From Bacteroidota bacterium (GTDB taxonomy: Bacteria > Bacteroidota > Ignavibacteria > Kapaibacteriales > UBA2268): DNA of 64,000 nucleotides. Both the position numbers and the translations under genes were made by a program. The notes below the pieces were generated by a model, which was not told the DNA's origin, made no database searches, and was given only the letters and a program-made list of their open reading frames with translations. Numbering within the stretch: the first letter of the stretch is position 1; the number at the start of each line of letters is the position of its first letter. This document shows positions 27,342 through 36,652 of this stretch, one piece after another. The stretch is taken from positions 62,001 to 126,000 of the forward strand of contig JARKQC010000183.1 in assembly GCA_029974985.1 (NCBI GenBank), given 5' to 3'.

Positions 27342-29024
27342 TTATTTTTCGATAAATTCAGAATTAAAATTCTTAATTGAAAATTCAGAGATTAATTTTC
27401 CTATATCATTTTCGAACAATTTATAAACTCCGACATTGCCACCATTAAAAATAAATGAAAATATAATGTCATCACCATCTTTTGATTTTACATATCCAGC
27501 TAATGCGCTCACATCTCTTAGAGTTCCAGTTTTAGCGAATAAATTTGACATAGCCAAAGTATTATGAAAACGTTTTTTTAGTGTACCGTCAACTCCTGCG
27601 ATAGCAAGTGAGTTTTTAAATTCATCATAAAAATTTGACTTATAAATATTTTCTAATAATTTTACCATACTCGACACGGTAACTAAATTCCTTCGAGATA
27701 ATCCCGAGCCATCGTTTAATATTAATCCATCGGAATAAATTTCTAATTTTTTTAGTAAACTATCAGTTAAAAATCTTGTTTTTGGTGCATTATCATTATT
27801 TGCACCGAAATTTGCACCAATCATTTTAAATAATATTTCTGCAAGATAATTATCGCTATCTTTATTTATAATATTAATTAAATCAAAAACGGGTCTTTTA
27901 AAATCTGTTAGAAAAGTCATTTTAATATTTGTAGTATCATTGCGTGCTAAAATGCCAATATTGCCATTTATAGCAATTCCGCCCGCTTTTAAACGATTTT
28001 TAAATGCACCTGCTATTGAATAGGCGGGATTATATAATAAATGCTGATATGTATATGTAGAATTTGGTCTAATATTCCCATTTACAATAAATTGTTGATT
28101 TCCATTTGGATCAAGTTTTGTTGATATACTAATACCAGCGGCACTACTTAAAAGCATCATCGCTGGAAAATCACCAGCTAATTCATATTTATCAATTTCA
28201 AGAATATTATTATTTTTCTCAAATTTATATTCGCCTCTTGACTTTTTCTTTAACTTCCTGTTTGGTTTAGCTTTAGGAGCAACATAATTTACAATTTTAG
28301 AATTATTAATAACTATATGCGAGTCAGAATAAGGATAAACAAATACATTTGGAGCTGCGCCAATGTTATTACTCGCACTAACAACGATAGTAGCAGTATT
28401 TTTATCAATATTAAGAGATGTTATTGGCGGAGTTGCCTGAACGACATCTTTATCGCCGCTATAAACAACGCGTTCAGTTTTCTCGTCATAAAAATTTGGA
28501 TCTGCAATAATATCTCCATTTATTTTTTTAACCCCCATATTTTTAACTTTATCTGCGAGTATTTCTAAATCTTTTGTAGAAAATAATGCATCGCCTTTGC
28601 CTTTGATATATAAATTCCCGTTTAGCACCCCATTAGATTCAAGTTTACCACTATAATATACTTCGGTTGAAATATTAAAAGATTTCCCAAGTAATTTTAA
28701 TAATGAAAAAGTAGTATATAATTTTGTTGTTGAAGCAGGTGTTAATAATAAATCTGGATTTTTTTGGTAATACCATTTTTTTTGATTTACAGAATAAATC
28801 CCTATGCCAAATTTTGTAGTTGCTAAATTTTTTGAATTGATTTTTAATAAATTATCAATATTTATTGACAATTCTTCAATAGATTTTAGCGAATCACTCG
28901 GTAAAAAATCGTTATAATAAGTTTCTTGATAAACTGTTGAAGAATCATATTCAGCAGTAGTATTCTGAAATAAAAATATTAAAAATATAAAAATAAAAAC
29001 AAAAGAATAGTAAATCTTGGACAT
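27342..29024 (-). CDS. dacB: D-alanyl-D-alanine carboxypeptidase/endopeptidase (PBP4, S13 family)
   Basis: The 560-residue penicillin-binding protein has an N-terminal signal segment (about 5-24). The three active-site boxes are present: SxxK at Ser98-Lys101 (PASTTKLYT), SxN at Ser390-Asn392 (KDSDNYLAE) and KTG at 498-500 (FAKTGTLRD). The long insertion between SxxK and SxN is characteristic of the S13 family. It trims or cleaves peptidoglycan cross-links in the periplasm. A Lys/Arg-rich patch near residues 251-268 (KAKPNRKLKKKSRGEYK) is an unusual basic loop inside the insertion. It follows miaA by about 69 bp. Confidence 0.92.
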   Translation of the reverse strand: MSKIYYSFVFIFIFLIFLFQNTTAEYDSSTVYQETYYNDFLPSDSLKSIEELSINIDNLLKINSKNLATTKFGIGIYSVNQKKWYYQKNPDLLLTPASTTKLYTTFSLLKLLGKSFNISTEVYYSGKLESNGVLNGNLYIKGKGDALFSTKDLEILADKVKNMGVKKINGDIIADPNFYDEKTERVVYSGDKDVVQATPPITSLNIDKNTATIVVSASNNIGAAPNVFVYPYSDSHIVINNSKIVNYVAPKAKPNRKLKKKSRGEYKFEKNNNILEIDKYELAGDFPAMMLLSSAAGISISTKLDPNGNQQFIVNGNIRPNSTYTYQHLLYNPAYSIAGAFKNRLKAGGIAINGNIGILARNDTTNIKMTFLTDFKRPVFDLINIINKDSDNYLAEILFKMIGANFGANNDNAPKTRFLTDSLLKKLEIYSDGLILNDGSGLSRRNLVTVSSMVKLLENIYKSNFYDEFKNSLAIAGVDGTLKKRFHNTLAMSNLFAKTGTLRDVSALAGYVKSKDGDDIIFSFIFNGGNVGVYKLFENDIGKLISEFSIKNFNSEFIEK

Positions 29025-29093
29025 AGTTTTTCAATTTAATAAATACGTGCAATACAAAATTAACTTATTCAAAATTAATTAGCAAAATAAATG

Positions 29094-30035
29094 CTAAAAT
29101 TTATGATATGTATTAATAATTTCCTGAATTAAAAGTGTTGTTGTTCGAGCAAATTCTCTATATTTTGTAATTTGATTAAGCCAAGTTATCTGTCTTTTAG
29201 CATATTTACGAGTATTTTGCTTAGTAAGTTCGATGGCTTTTTCAATAGTAATTTCACCAAAAATCATACTAATACATTCTTTGTAACCTACTGTATTTAA
29301 ACTATTTAAATCTGGCGAAAAGTCCATTTCTATAATATCAACAGTTTCTTTAATTAAGCCATTTTTAAACATTGCCTCTGTTCTATCATTTATTTTTTTA
29401 TATAGTTCTTCACGTGCAGGATTAATCACATAATATTGAGGAATAAATTCAGAAGGCTTTTCCGAGCCAAATTTACTCGAAAATTTTTCATTAGTTAGTT
29501 CAAAATATTCTAAAGCTCTTATAATTCTTCGAGGATTTTTATCTTTATATTTTAAAGCGCTTTCTATATCAACATCTAATAATAATTTGTATAAATAATC
29601 TTTATCTTTATTTTTTAAAATTTGTTCGTATTTATTTCTTATTGCTTTTGCTTCATCGCTATTATTTTCGTCTATTTCGCTTAAACCATCAAATAATGCT
29701 TTTATATAAAATCCCGTTCCGCCAACGACTACGGGGATTTTCCCATTTTGTATAATATTATTTATATGCTCATTAGCATAAACGGCAAATTTCCCAGCAC
29801 TAAAATCCTCATTGGGAGCTAAATAATCAATTAAATGATGTTTTACCTTTGCAAGTTCTTCGGGTTTTGGCTTAGCTGTGCCAATATTCATAAATTTATA
29901 TATTTGTCTTGAGTCAGCAGAAATTATTTCTATATCTGCATAATCAGATAGTTTTAAAGCTAAATCTGTTTTACCTGAGCCAGTCGGTCCAGTAATGACA
30001 ATTACATTTTTATTAGTTTTCACTACTCCATCCAT
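29094..30035 (-). CDS. miaA: tRNA dimethylallyltransferase
   Basis: The P-loop GPTGSGKTDLA near the N-terminus, DSRQIYKFMNIGTAKP, HHLIDYLAPNEDFSAGKF and VVGGTGFYIKALFDG are the MiaA signature in order. The enzyme adds a dimethylallyl group to A37 of tRNAs reading UNN codons. I place the start at ATG 30035, three codons inside a longer TTG-initiated reading. Its 5' end overlaps pcm by 23 bp. The protein is about 313 residues, the usual length. Confidence 0.95.
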   Translation of the reverse strand: MDGVVKTNKNVIVITGPTGSGKTDLALKLSDYADIEIISADSRQIYKFMNIGTAKPKPEELAKVKHHLIDYLAPNEDFSAGKFAVYANEHINNIIQNGKIPVVVGGTGFYIKALFDGLSEIDENNSDEAKAIRNKYEQILKNKDKDYLYKLLLDVDIESALKYKDKNPRRIIRALEYFELTNEKFSSKFGSEKPSEFIPQYYVINPAREELYKKINDRTEAMFKNGLIKETVDIIEMDFSPDLNSLNTVGYKECISMIFGEITIEKAIELTKQNTRKYAKRQITWLNQITKYREFARTTTLLIQEIINTYHKF

Positions 30036-30684
30036 ATTTACCAATTAAAGGTACAAATCTAAAAGTTGAATGTTCGCTTGTTTTAAAATTATTATTGTCA
30101 ATTTTTTTAATTTTTAACATTTTTTGACAATCTTTTTCACCAACAGGTATTACCATAATACCATTAATTTTAAGTTGTTTGATTAATGCTTCGGGGATAT
30201 TTGGAGCCGCCGCTGTAACAATTATTCTATCAAAAGGTGCCTTTTCCTCAAGACCAGTTGTGCCATCTTTATAAAAACCAAAAATTTCGAGATTAAAATC
30301 TTTAAACGCCGTTTGCGATTTATTAAAAAGATATTCAATTCTTTCTACAGTGTAAACTTCTGCACCGAGCATTTTTAGAATTAATGCTTGATAGCCACTT
30401 CCCGTACCAATTTCGAGAACTTTAACATTTTCTTTAATTTCGAGCAATTCAGTCATAAAACATACTGTATAAGGTTGTGAAATAGTTTGGCGATTTCCAA
30501 TTGGAAGAGGCTTATCAATATAAGCTTCATCATATAAATCTTGTGAAATAAAATATTCTCTTGGAATTTTATCAATTATATCAAGAATTTTATCTGAAAT
30601 TCCCGTTTTCCGAAGTGAATCAATAAGGACTTTTCTATTTTTCTTATTTAAAAGAAGTAATTTATCAATTTTTTCATTGTTCAT
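30013..30684 (-). CDS. pcm: Protein-L-isoaspartate O-methyltransferase
   Basis: The sequence has PREYFISQDLYDEAYIDKPLPIGNRQTISQPY, the conserved PCMT substrate loop, followed by the S-adenosylmethionine motif VLEIGTGSGYQALIL and FDRIIVTAAAP. It repairs isoaspartyl residues in aged proteins by methylation. The ATG at 30684 is preferred over an upstream TTG; it overlaps the end of cdaA by 11 bp and its own end overlaps miaA, so three genes are tightly coupled. Length is about 223 residues, as expected. Confidence 0.94.
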   Translation of the reverse strand: MNNEKIDKLLLLNKKNRKVLIDSLRKTGISDKILDIIDKIPREYFISQDLYDEAYIDKPLPIGNRQTISQPYTVCFMTELLEIKENVKVLEIGTGSGYQALILKMLGAEVYTVERIEYLFNKSQTAFKDFNLEIFGFYKDGTTGLEEKAPFDRIIVTAAAPNIPEALIKQLKINGIMVIPVGEKDCQKMLKIKKIDNNNFKTSEHSTFRFVPLIGKYGWSSEN

Positions 30685-31441
30685 ATAATTTTGTTGCAAT
30701 TATATTAAACAACTGTTCTTCTGGTACATTAAGAAGTAAATCTCCACGATCTGCTAATGATACTCCGCCAGTTTCTTCTGAAACTATAATAACAAGTGTA
30801 TCAACTTGTTCAGATAGTCCAAGGCCTGCTCTATGGCGAGTTCCAAGATTTTTTGAACCATGTTTTGTAGCTGAAGTAAGAGGCAAGACACAACGTGCTG
30901 CTAAAATCATATCATTATGAATAATTACAGCTCCGTCGTGAAGAGGCGACTTAGTATTAAATATTGACAAAATTAACTCTTTTGAAATTAGCGCTTGTAT
31001 TGGAATGCCAGTATCAATTGTCATCTGAACATTTTGACTACGCATAAATACAATCAAAGCGCCAATATGCTTTGAAGACAGTTCTTTTACAGCATCAACA
31101 ATTTCATCGAGAGAAGCTGATATCTGTGGCTTAACAAATAATCTAAAAAGTGGATTTCGAGTTATTAAAAGTAAAAGTTTCCTAAGTTCGGGCTGGAAAA
31201 GAATCACAAAAGCAAGAAGCCATACATCAGATATAGTTCGCAAAATCCAATTTAAAGAACGAAAATTCGACGCTTCGGTGATAAATTGCAAAGAAATAAT
31301 AATAACCATACCGAACAAAATTTGTACTGCTATTGTATTTTTTAATGCTTTATACAAATAATAAAATAGTACAGAAACTATTAATATATCAAGTAAATCA
31401 AATGTTGTAATCGTTAGAAAACCGATTTTAAACAATTCCAT
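30674..31441 (-). CDS. cdaA: Diadenylate cyclase CdaA
   Basis: The 255-residue protein has three N-terminal membrane helices (about 10-90) and a DAC domain with the catalytic DGA (Asp169-Ala171 in SPLHDGAVII) and RHR motif (Arg202-Arg204 in GTRHRAGLG). It makes c-di-AMP from two ATP at the membrane, controlling osmotic and envelope homeostasis. Many genomes place cdaA with cdaR; here it instead lies between a phoH-type gene and pcm. No YbbR-domain regulator is in the window. Confidence 0.95.
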   Translation of the reverse strand: MELFKIGFLTITTFDLLDILIVSVLFYYLYKALKNTIAVQILFGMVIIISLQFITEASNFRSLNWILRTISDVWLLAFVILFQPELRKLLLLITRNPLFRLFVKPQISASLDEIVDAVKELSSKHIGALIVFMRSQNVQMTIDTGIPIQALISKELILSIFNTKSPLHDGAVIIHNDMILAARCVLPLTSATKHGSKNLGTRHRAGLGLSEQVDTLVIIVSEETGGVSLADRGDLLLNVPEEQLFNIIATKLYEQ

Positions 31442-31476
31442 CGTTTTGTTGTATTAATTTTTAAATTATCAATATA

Positions 31477-32466
31477 TTACAATTTATTTTTCTTATCAAA
31501 ATTCATAATATCATTTTTTTCATACGCTTTAACAATTTCTGTTACAAGTTTATGTCGGACAACATCTTTATTGTCAAAATAAACGAATTCAATTCCATTT
31601 ATTTTTTGTAAGATTTTATTTGCATCAATAAGACCCGAAAAAGCTTTATTTGGTAAATCAATTTGTGTTATATCGCCTGTGATAATAGCCTTTGAATTAA
31701 TACCAAGTCGAGTAAGGAACATTTTCATTTGTATAGTAGTTGCATTCTGTGCTTCATCTAAAATTATAAAAGAATTAGACAAGGTTCTGCCGCGCATATA
31801 AGCTAGCGGAGTTATTTCAATAATATTTCTTTCCATCAAAGATTTAACTTTCTCGGGCGAAATCATATAGTGCATAGCATCGGTTAATGGTTTTAAATAA
31901 GGGTCAATTTTTTCTCGTAAATCGCCTGGTAAATAGCCAAGCGACTCTCCAGCTTCGACAGCGGGGCGCGAAAGAATTATTCTAGAAATTTCATTATTTC
32001 GTAATGCCGAAAGTGCCATAGCAACAGCAAGAAATGTTTTTCCTGTTCCAGCTGGACCAATAGCAAAAACAATATCATTATTTTGAACTTTATTATAATA
32101 ATCAAGTTGCTTTTGATTTCTTATCCTAATAGGATCTTTAACTCCTTGAAAAATCACTTGATTAATATTTTTTGAATCGGATATATTTTCACTACTTTTT
32201 GGGCTTGAATCAATTAATTCAATTACAGCTTTTACATCGTGTTCTGAAATATGTTTGTTACGCTCTAACATATATAAAAGCTCGTCAAAAATCTTTTCAA
32301 TTCTAATAATTTCAGCTTCGCTTCCTCTAATAATTACAGAATTGCCTCTTACGATAATAGCCGCTTTAAATCTATTCTCAATCATATTCAAATAAATATC
32401 ATTCGAGCCGAATAAAGCAACAAGTTCGATATTATCAATAATGATTTTCTTTTCTAAAATTTCCAT
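31477..32466 (-). CDS. PhoH-family ATPase
   Basis: The 329 residues have an N-terminal KH-like segment (about 1-90) and a PhoH ATPase core with Walker A GPAGTGKT at 137-144, SRPAVEAGESLGYLPGD, and the Walker B-like FIILDEAQNAT. The family acts on RNA and is often linked to the endoribonuclease YbeY and rRNA maturation; the ybeY gene is not seen here. It begins the chain leading into cdaA 35 bp downstream and follows the second RM locus by 21 bp. Confidence 0.92.
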   Translation of the reverse strand: MEILEKKIIIDNIELVALFGSNDIYLNMIENRFKAAIIVRGNSVIIRGSEAEIIRIEKIFDELLYMLERNKHISEHDVKAVIELIDSSPKSSENISDSKNINQVIFQGVKDPIRIRNQKQLDYYNKVQNNDIVFAIGPAGTGKTFLAVAMALSALRNNEISRIILSRPAVEAGESLGYLPGDLREKIDPYLKPLTDAMHYMISPEKVKSLMERNIIEITPLAYMRGRTLSNSFIILDEAQNATTIQMKMFLTRLGINSKAIITGDITQIDLPNKAFSGLIDANKILQKINGIEFVYFDNKDVVRHKLVTEIVKAYEKNDIMNFDKKNKL

Positions 32467-32487
32467 TAAAAATTCTCGTTTTGCATT

Positions 32488-33489
32488 TTATTTTTTCTCT
32501 AAAATATGTATAAATTCTTTAGTATAATTGGCTTTGTGATTTCTATTTTCTTCTTTATCTGCTCTAAATCTTAGATAAGATTTTTCGTAATAATCGTAAT
32601 TTCCATATTTTGACATAATTGTGCGAATTTTATTTACCGGCATTAATCCTTCGTTATTATAACTAAGGAATATATATTTAAAATTAGCATTTTTGATTAA
32701 ATCATTAAAAGTTTCTTCAATAGTATTTTTACTACAATATTTTGATTTATAATATTTTCTTAAACCCGTTTTTCCTATTGGTTCAAAATCATCATATTTT
32801 GCAATTGTATTTAAAATATGATAGTTCGCTCCATACTGTCTTGTATTATATGGAGGATCTAAATATAAAATATCTCCTTCAATTTTCTTTATTAATTCAT
32901 TGCTATCTTCGTTATAAACAATATGTTCATTTTCATTAACAATATATTCTGCTGATTCAAGAATAATATTTTTTTGTGCAGTTTTTTTTAGTTTTTTTAA
33001 ATATGCACCATACACCGAAGCAGTATTTGCAACTTTATCAGCAGATTCTAATAAGCTCGATAAAAGAAAATAATACATATTTTTATTTATTTCTTTGTTT
33101 TTAATAAATTCATTGATTTTTAATCTAATTGCATCAATTTTTTTCCCATTAAAATCACTAAAATACTGTCTATTACAGCCACCACCCAAACAATAATTAT
33201 TAAAAATGAACCCTTCTTTTAACTCTATATTGTTTAAATAATTTATAAAATCTTCTTTTCCTGGTAAATGTAAATGATTGCCAATATAGTTTTTATTTAG
33301 AACATAACTATAATATTCAATATCATTAGAAATAATATGTTTTACTTCTTTTTTAAAAGAGCGGGCTACTATTCCAGTGCCAGCAAATAAATCACAAAAT
33401 ACCTTGGATTGTATATCATTACCCACAACACTATAAATTGTTGATTTAATAAATTCAATAAGTTTATATTTAGAGCCGATGTAATTCAT
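32488..33489 (-). CDS. D12-class DNA adenine methyltransferase
   Basis: The 333-residue enzyme begins MNYIGSKYKLIEFI, typical of D12/Dam-like enzymes that fold with an N-terminal S-adenosylmethionine site. Motif I is DLFAGTG (33-39) and motif IV is LDPPYNTRQYG (DPPYN at 211-215), the alpha-class order of N6-adenine enzymes. A small target-recognition domain lies between. It is the last gene of an RM locus together with a second methyltransferase of a different class and two small proteins, which suggests an asymmetric target with each strand modified by its own enzyme. Confidence 0.92.
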   Translation of the reverse strand: MNYIGSKYKLIEFIKSTIYSVVGNDIQSKVFCDLFAGTGIVARSFKKEVKHIISNDIEYYSYVLNKNYIGNHLHLPGKEDFINYLNNIELKEGFIFNNYCLGGGCNRQYFSDFNGKKIDAIRLKINEFIKNKEINKNMYYFLLSSLLESADKVANTASVYGAYLKKLKKTAQKNIILESAEYIVNENEHIVYNEDSNELIKKIEGDILYLDPPYNTRQYGANYHILNTIAKYDDFEPIGKTGLRKYYKSKYCSKNTIEETFNDLIKNANFKYIFLSYNNEGLMPVNKIRTIMSKYGNYDYYEKSYLRFRADKEENRNHKANYTKEFIHILEKK

Positions 33490-33492
33490 ATA

Positions 33493-33978
33493 TTAATTAT
33501 ACAATAAAATAACATAACAAGATACTTTATACGACTTCTCACCTTGAATTTTATGTTTATAAGTAAAATCTACTTCAATAGGATTATTTATATCAAATTT
33601 ATTAATCAAATCTATAATTCTTTCAATAGAAACATCTTCATCTAAATATACTATGAGTAATCTCGAATCCGCACCAAAGCGTCCTTCATCTTGATACTTA
33701 TATAAATATTCAGCTACAATTTTAGGATTTTCAATTGCAAACTCTCGCCAATTATCTCTATAAGCATTCTTCAGCTGATTTGTAGGGTTTTTTGCCACTT
33801 TTTGGTCAAAGGAAATTCCATTTATATAAAAATCTACTCCTCTTCTGTGATTAAGAGTAGGTAAAATATTGTCATTCTTTTCAAAAATTAGTGTTTCAAT
33901 AAAATCATTTCTAAAAGTATTAATTTCTTTAATTCTTCTATACTTTACAGCGGCTAATTTAACTTTTTCATCTTTCAA
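33493..33978 (-). CDS. Putative restriction endonuclease, PD-(D/E)XK-like
   Basis: I do not recognise a named family, but these 161 residues contain FIETLIFEK followed by RRGVDFYINGISFDQKVAKN. The Glu, Asp and DQK could form a PD-(D/E)XK nuclease site (D-x(n)-DxK variant, about residues 27-57). It sits between two DNA methyltransferases, where an endonuclease is expected. The start is a TTG at 33978, one base after the stop (TGA) of the preceding gene, so translation is probably by coupling. The frame has no Met upstream before a stop. Assignment rests on context plus the motif. Confidence 0.6.
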   Translation of the reverse strand: MKDEKVKLAAVKYRRIKEINTFRNDFIETLIFEKNDNILPTLNHRRGVDFYINGISFDQKVAKNPTNQLKNAYRDNWREFAIENPKIVAEYLYKYQDEGRFGADSRLLIVYLDEDVSIERIIDLINKFDINNPIEVDFTYKHKIQGEKSYKVSCYVILLYN

Positions 33979-33979
33979 A

Positions 33980-34375
33980 TCAATTCGATTGCTCGCTATT
34001 TATTCTCTGTACAAAATCATCAAAAGCTCCTTGTGAAAAAGGCCATTCAATTTTACCTAATTTTAATTTGTGCCATTCATTTATTAATAATTGCATTGAA
34101 TTAGTCGCATCTTTACCATTTACATATTTTTTTGTTGTTTTAAAGATTTCTCTAATAATTGGCAAAGCTGAATTATAATCCCATTCTTTTACTACTTTTT
34201 TCCATAATTCATTCGTGGAATAATCTAATTTAACTACTGAACCCTGCCTTGATACTTTAGATTTCAAACTAATATTTTTAACTTCATTCAACCTAATCAA
34301 GAACTCTTCTACATAATCCTTATTTCCAAAAATCTTTTTAGCAATATCTTCCGACATATTATTTTTAATATTCAT
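33980..34375 (-). CDS. Small RM-locus protein, possible endonuclease subunit
   Basis: The 131 residues are mostly helical and charged, with no motif I can assign. The ATG follows the methyltransferase stop with no gap (TAGATG), and its own stop is one base from the next start, so it is made stoichiometrically with both neighbours. Candidates are a second subunit of a split endonuclease or a DNA-binding specificity subunit for the PD-(D/E)XK-like protein. A C-protein regulator is less likely because I see no helix-turn-helix signature and it is not upstream of the locus. Confidence 0.55.
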   Translation of the reverse strand: MNIKNNMSEDIAKKIFGNKDYVEEFLIRLNEVKNISLKSKVSRQGSVVKLDYSTNELWKKVVKEWDYNSALPIIREIFKTTKKYVNGKDATNSMQLLINEWHKLKLGKIEWPFSQGAFDDFVQRINSEQSN

Positions 34376-35170
34376 CTAACTTTCCTTTTTAAATACAAAA
34401 ATATACTCATGTTTAAAAATAAAATAATCACTATTCAATGCTCTATATTTCCAAATATCCTGCTTACCAATTTTACCTCTATTGCCTTCTATATTTTTTA
34501 TTATAATACCTTTTAATTTTACACTAAAATTCTGCTTAATCATATCCATAATATAGAATGATAAAGGAACAACCTCACCATTTTTATAAATATCACCAAT
34601 TACAATAGCTAAATATCTATTATTTTCTAAAAACCTAAAGCTATTTTCAACAACATTTTTAAATTTTTCTAAAAATATATTTACATCAGAAATTGACGAC
34701 AAATCTTCTTTTTTATCTGTAAATTTAACTATATCTAAAAATGGTGGATGTAAAATAGCAAATTGAATACTATTTTTTCCAATTATTGTCAATGCTTCTT
34801 GTATTTTTTCATTAAATAATAGCTTATTTGAGCTATCACATTCTTTAATAAAATATTTACTATAATAAAGATCGTTCATTTGTTGCTTTACATAATCAAT
34901 CATTTCCCTATTAATATCAAAACCAATACAATATCTATTTAACTCTTCAGCAACGTACATAGTAGTTCCACTACCAAGAAAAGTATCTAATACTATATCA
35001 TTTTCTTTAGTATATCTTTTTATTAGTTGATAAGGTATTTGTGGTATAAAATTGCCGTGATAAATATTAGAGTGTTTTCCAGATTTATATCTTTCATCAA
35101 TTAGCCATAAACTATCAACATTGATATCTAATTCTTTCCAATTTTGTATATTTAAGTCGTTAAATTTCAT
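34376..35170 (-). CDS. DNA methyltransferase with HPPF motif (RM locus)
   Basis: Motif I DTFLGSGTT lies at 66-74 and motif IV AILHPPFLDIVKF at 142-154 (numbered from a TTG start at 35182; the ATG at 35170 is the likelier start). HPPY/HPPF methyltransferases of this size are known near type II restriction genes and modify amino groups (N4-cytosine or N6-adenine). It is the first gene of the four-gene locus ending at 32488. It is immediately preceded by a strong terminator of the LysM lipoprotein gene, so it needs its own promoter. Confidence 0.85.
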   Translation of the reverse strand: MKFNDLNIQNWKELDINVDSLWLIDERYKSGKHSNIYHGNFIPQIPYQLIKRYTKENDIVLDTFLGSGTTMYVAEELNRYCIGFDINREMIDYVKQQMNDLYYSKYFIKECDSSNKLLFNEKIQEALTIIGKNSIQFAILHPPFLDIVKFTDKKEDLSSISDVNIFLEKFKNVVENSFRFLENNRYLAIVIGDIYKNGEVVPLSFYIMDMIKQNFSVKLKGIIIKNIEGNRGKIGKQDIWKYRALNSDYFIFKHEYIFVFKKES

Positions 35171-35195
35171 AGCAATAGACAATTTTTCAATAAAT

Positions 35196-35229
35196 ATAAA
35201 AAAACCCTACTTCAAATTAGAAGCAGGGC
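35196..35229 (-). terminator. Terminator of the LysM lipoprotein gene
   Basis: On the minus strand CCCTGCTTC pairs with GAAGTAGGG (one G-U pair) around a TAATTT loop and is followed by TTTTTTTAT. It lies just after the stop of the gene ending at 35259. Confidence 0.85.
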
Positions 35230-35258
35230 TTTATTATTTTATTTAATAATTTTAAAAA

Positions 35259-36044
35259 TTATTTTACTCCGCCATCTTGAGTAGCGCCAGCTTCTGCTTG
35301 TGCTTGTTTTTTATTTCTCCAATATTTACGTTCAGCTTTGATTTCATCTGAAGTTTTTGGTCCTTTAGCTGGAATTTTCAATATTTGACCTGGGTGAATA
35401 ATGTCTGGGTTACGTATTTGGTCAGTGTTACCTTGCCAAATCTTTGGCCACATAAATGGATCTGCATAAATATCAATTTTACCTGCAATATTCCATAAAC
35501 AGTCGCGATTTTCAGCCCAAGTTCCTACTGTGTAAGTAGTTATTTTCTTTTCTCTATACAAGCCGCGAATATCTTTAGCAAGATTAATAATCTTAGTGTA
35601 GAATTCCGGTATTAAAGAAATTTTACTTGAACGCAATTCATTTAAATCTGATTCAAGTTTTTTAACATCATCTTGTCTTTCGAGAAGTTTATCTTCTGAC
35701 AATCTTTGCATCTCACGAACTTTTGCTTCGATTACGCCTAATTTTTGGCGGAAAGCATCAACATCGGCTTTTGTTGCGCCGATTAATTTTAAGATTTCAT
35801 CTTCGCAATCTTGAAGTTCTTTTTTAATAGATTCGAGATTAGTTCTTGTATCATCAGCTTTTTTAGCAATCTCGTCATAACGAGCTTGTAAAGCAAGTAC
35901 ATTAGCTTCGAATTTTTGAATACGTAATTCTGCTTCACCTTTGGTGAGCTGTGCATCTGGTTTGCTTTCTGGTGGTAAAACGGGTTTTGCACACGAAGCT
36001 AATCCAACAACAACTATCAATAGTATTAAATATAGATTTTTCAT
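35259..36044 (-). CDS. LysM-domain coiled-coil lipoprotein
   Basis: The 261-residue protein has a lipoprotein signal ending GLASC at residue 18, a long charged coiled coil (about 40-150), and a C-terminal LysM domain (about 168-225, TYTVGTWAENRDCLWNIA to IHPGQILKIPA) that binds peptidoglycan. The tail is Lys/Ala/Gly-rich. A strong CTGAGGAAAA site precedes the ATG. Anchoring in the outer membrane with LysM reaching the wall would tether the two, comparable to Braun or Pal lipoproteins. The upstream gene encodes a smaller coiled-coil lipoprotein, possibly co-expressed. Confidence 0.85.
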   Translation of the reverse strand: MKNLYLILLIVVVGLASCAKPVLPPESKPDAQLTKGEAELRIQKFEANVLALQARYDEIAKKADDTRTNLESIKKELQDCEDEILKLIGATKADVDAFRQKLGVIEAKVREMQRLSEDKLLERQDDVKKLESDLNELRSSKISLIPEFYTKIINLAKDIRGLYREKKITTYTVGTWAENRDCLWNIAGKIDIYADPFMWPKIWQGNTDQIRNPDIIHPGQILKIPAKGPKTSDEIKAERKYWRNKKQAQAEAGATQDGGVK

Positions 36045-36083
36045 TTTTCCTCAGTTATTTTAATTGTTCAACATTATACCAAA

Positions 36084-36389
36084 TTATTTAGAAGGTGTAT
36101 AGTCGGGCCATACATTAGGCCATTGAGCCAATTTCTGTTTGATAAAATCTTTATCTTTATTGCAGTTGTCTAATTCTGACTTACGAGAATTAATTTCGCC
36201 TTCGATTTTTTTTATATCGTTTTGTCTTTCTGCGATGTCTGCATTTAATTGCTTTTCTTGTTTACGCAATTCTTGTAAACGTGCTAACTGTTCATCTGTT
36301 ATCATAGGAGTACAGCCAGAAAATGACATCGAAGAAAACAATAAAACCGAACTTATGCCTATTGCAGTTGCCAATTTTGCTAACTTCAT
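36084..36389 (-). CDS. Small coiled-coil lipoprotein
   Basis: The 101 residues have a signal ending SFSGC at residue 26, an almost pure coiled coil (about 32-88) and a Trp/Pro-rich tail (WPNVWPDYTPSK). The ribosome site TCGGAGGTACT is close to ideal, suggesting high expression as for abundant wall-tethering lipoproteins. It lies 39 bp upstream of the LysM coiled-coil lipoprotein on the same strand, and the two coiled coils may pair. It has no close named family that I recognise. Confidence 0.75.
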   Translation of the reverse strand: MKLAKLATAIGISSVLLFSSMSFSGCTPMITDEQLARLQELRKQEKQLNADIAERQNDIKKIEGEINSRKSELDNCNKDKDFIKQKLAQWPNVWPDYTPSK

Positions 36390-36652
36390 AGTACCTCCGA
36401 TTAAATTTAAATTTTAAAAAATATATTTCGAACTTTAAATATTTAATAATTTTATAGAAAATTTGCAATTTCTAATTTACAAATATCATAATTTTTTCTC
36501 AATTATAAATAATTATTTTTATAATTACTTAAATTTTACTTATAAAATTATTTTTTTTATAAAATGCAATTAAAATATTGATTTTACGACGTTTTATTTT
36601 CGTATTATTGCAATTTTTATAATTATTATTTTTAATTATTTTTATTTTTTTT

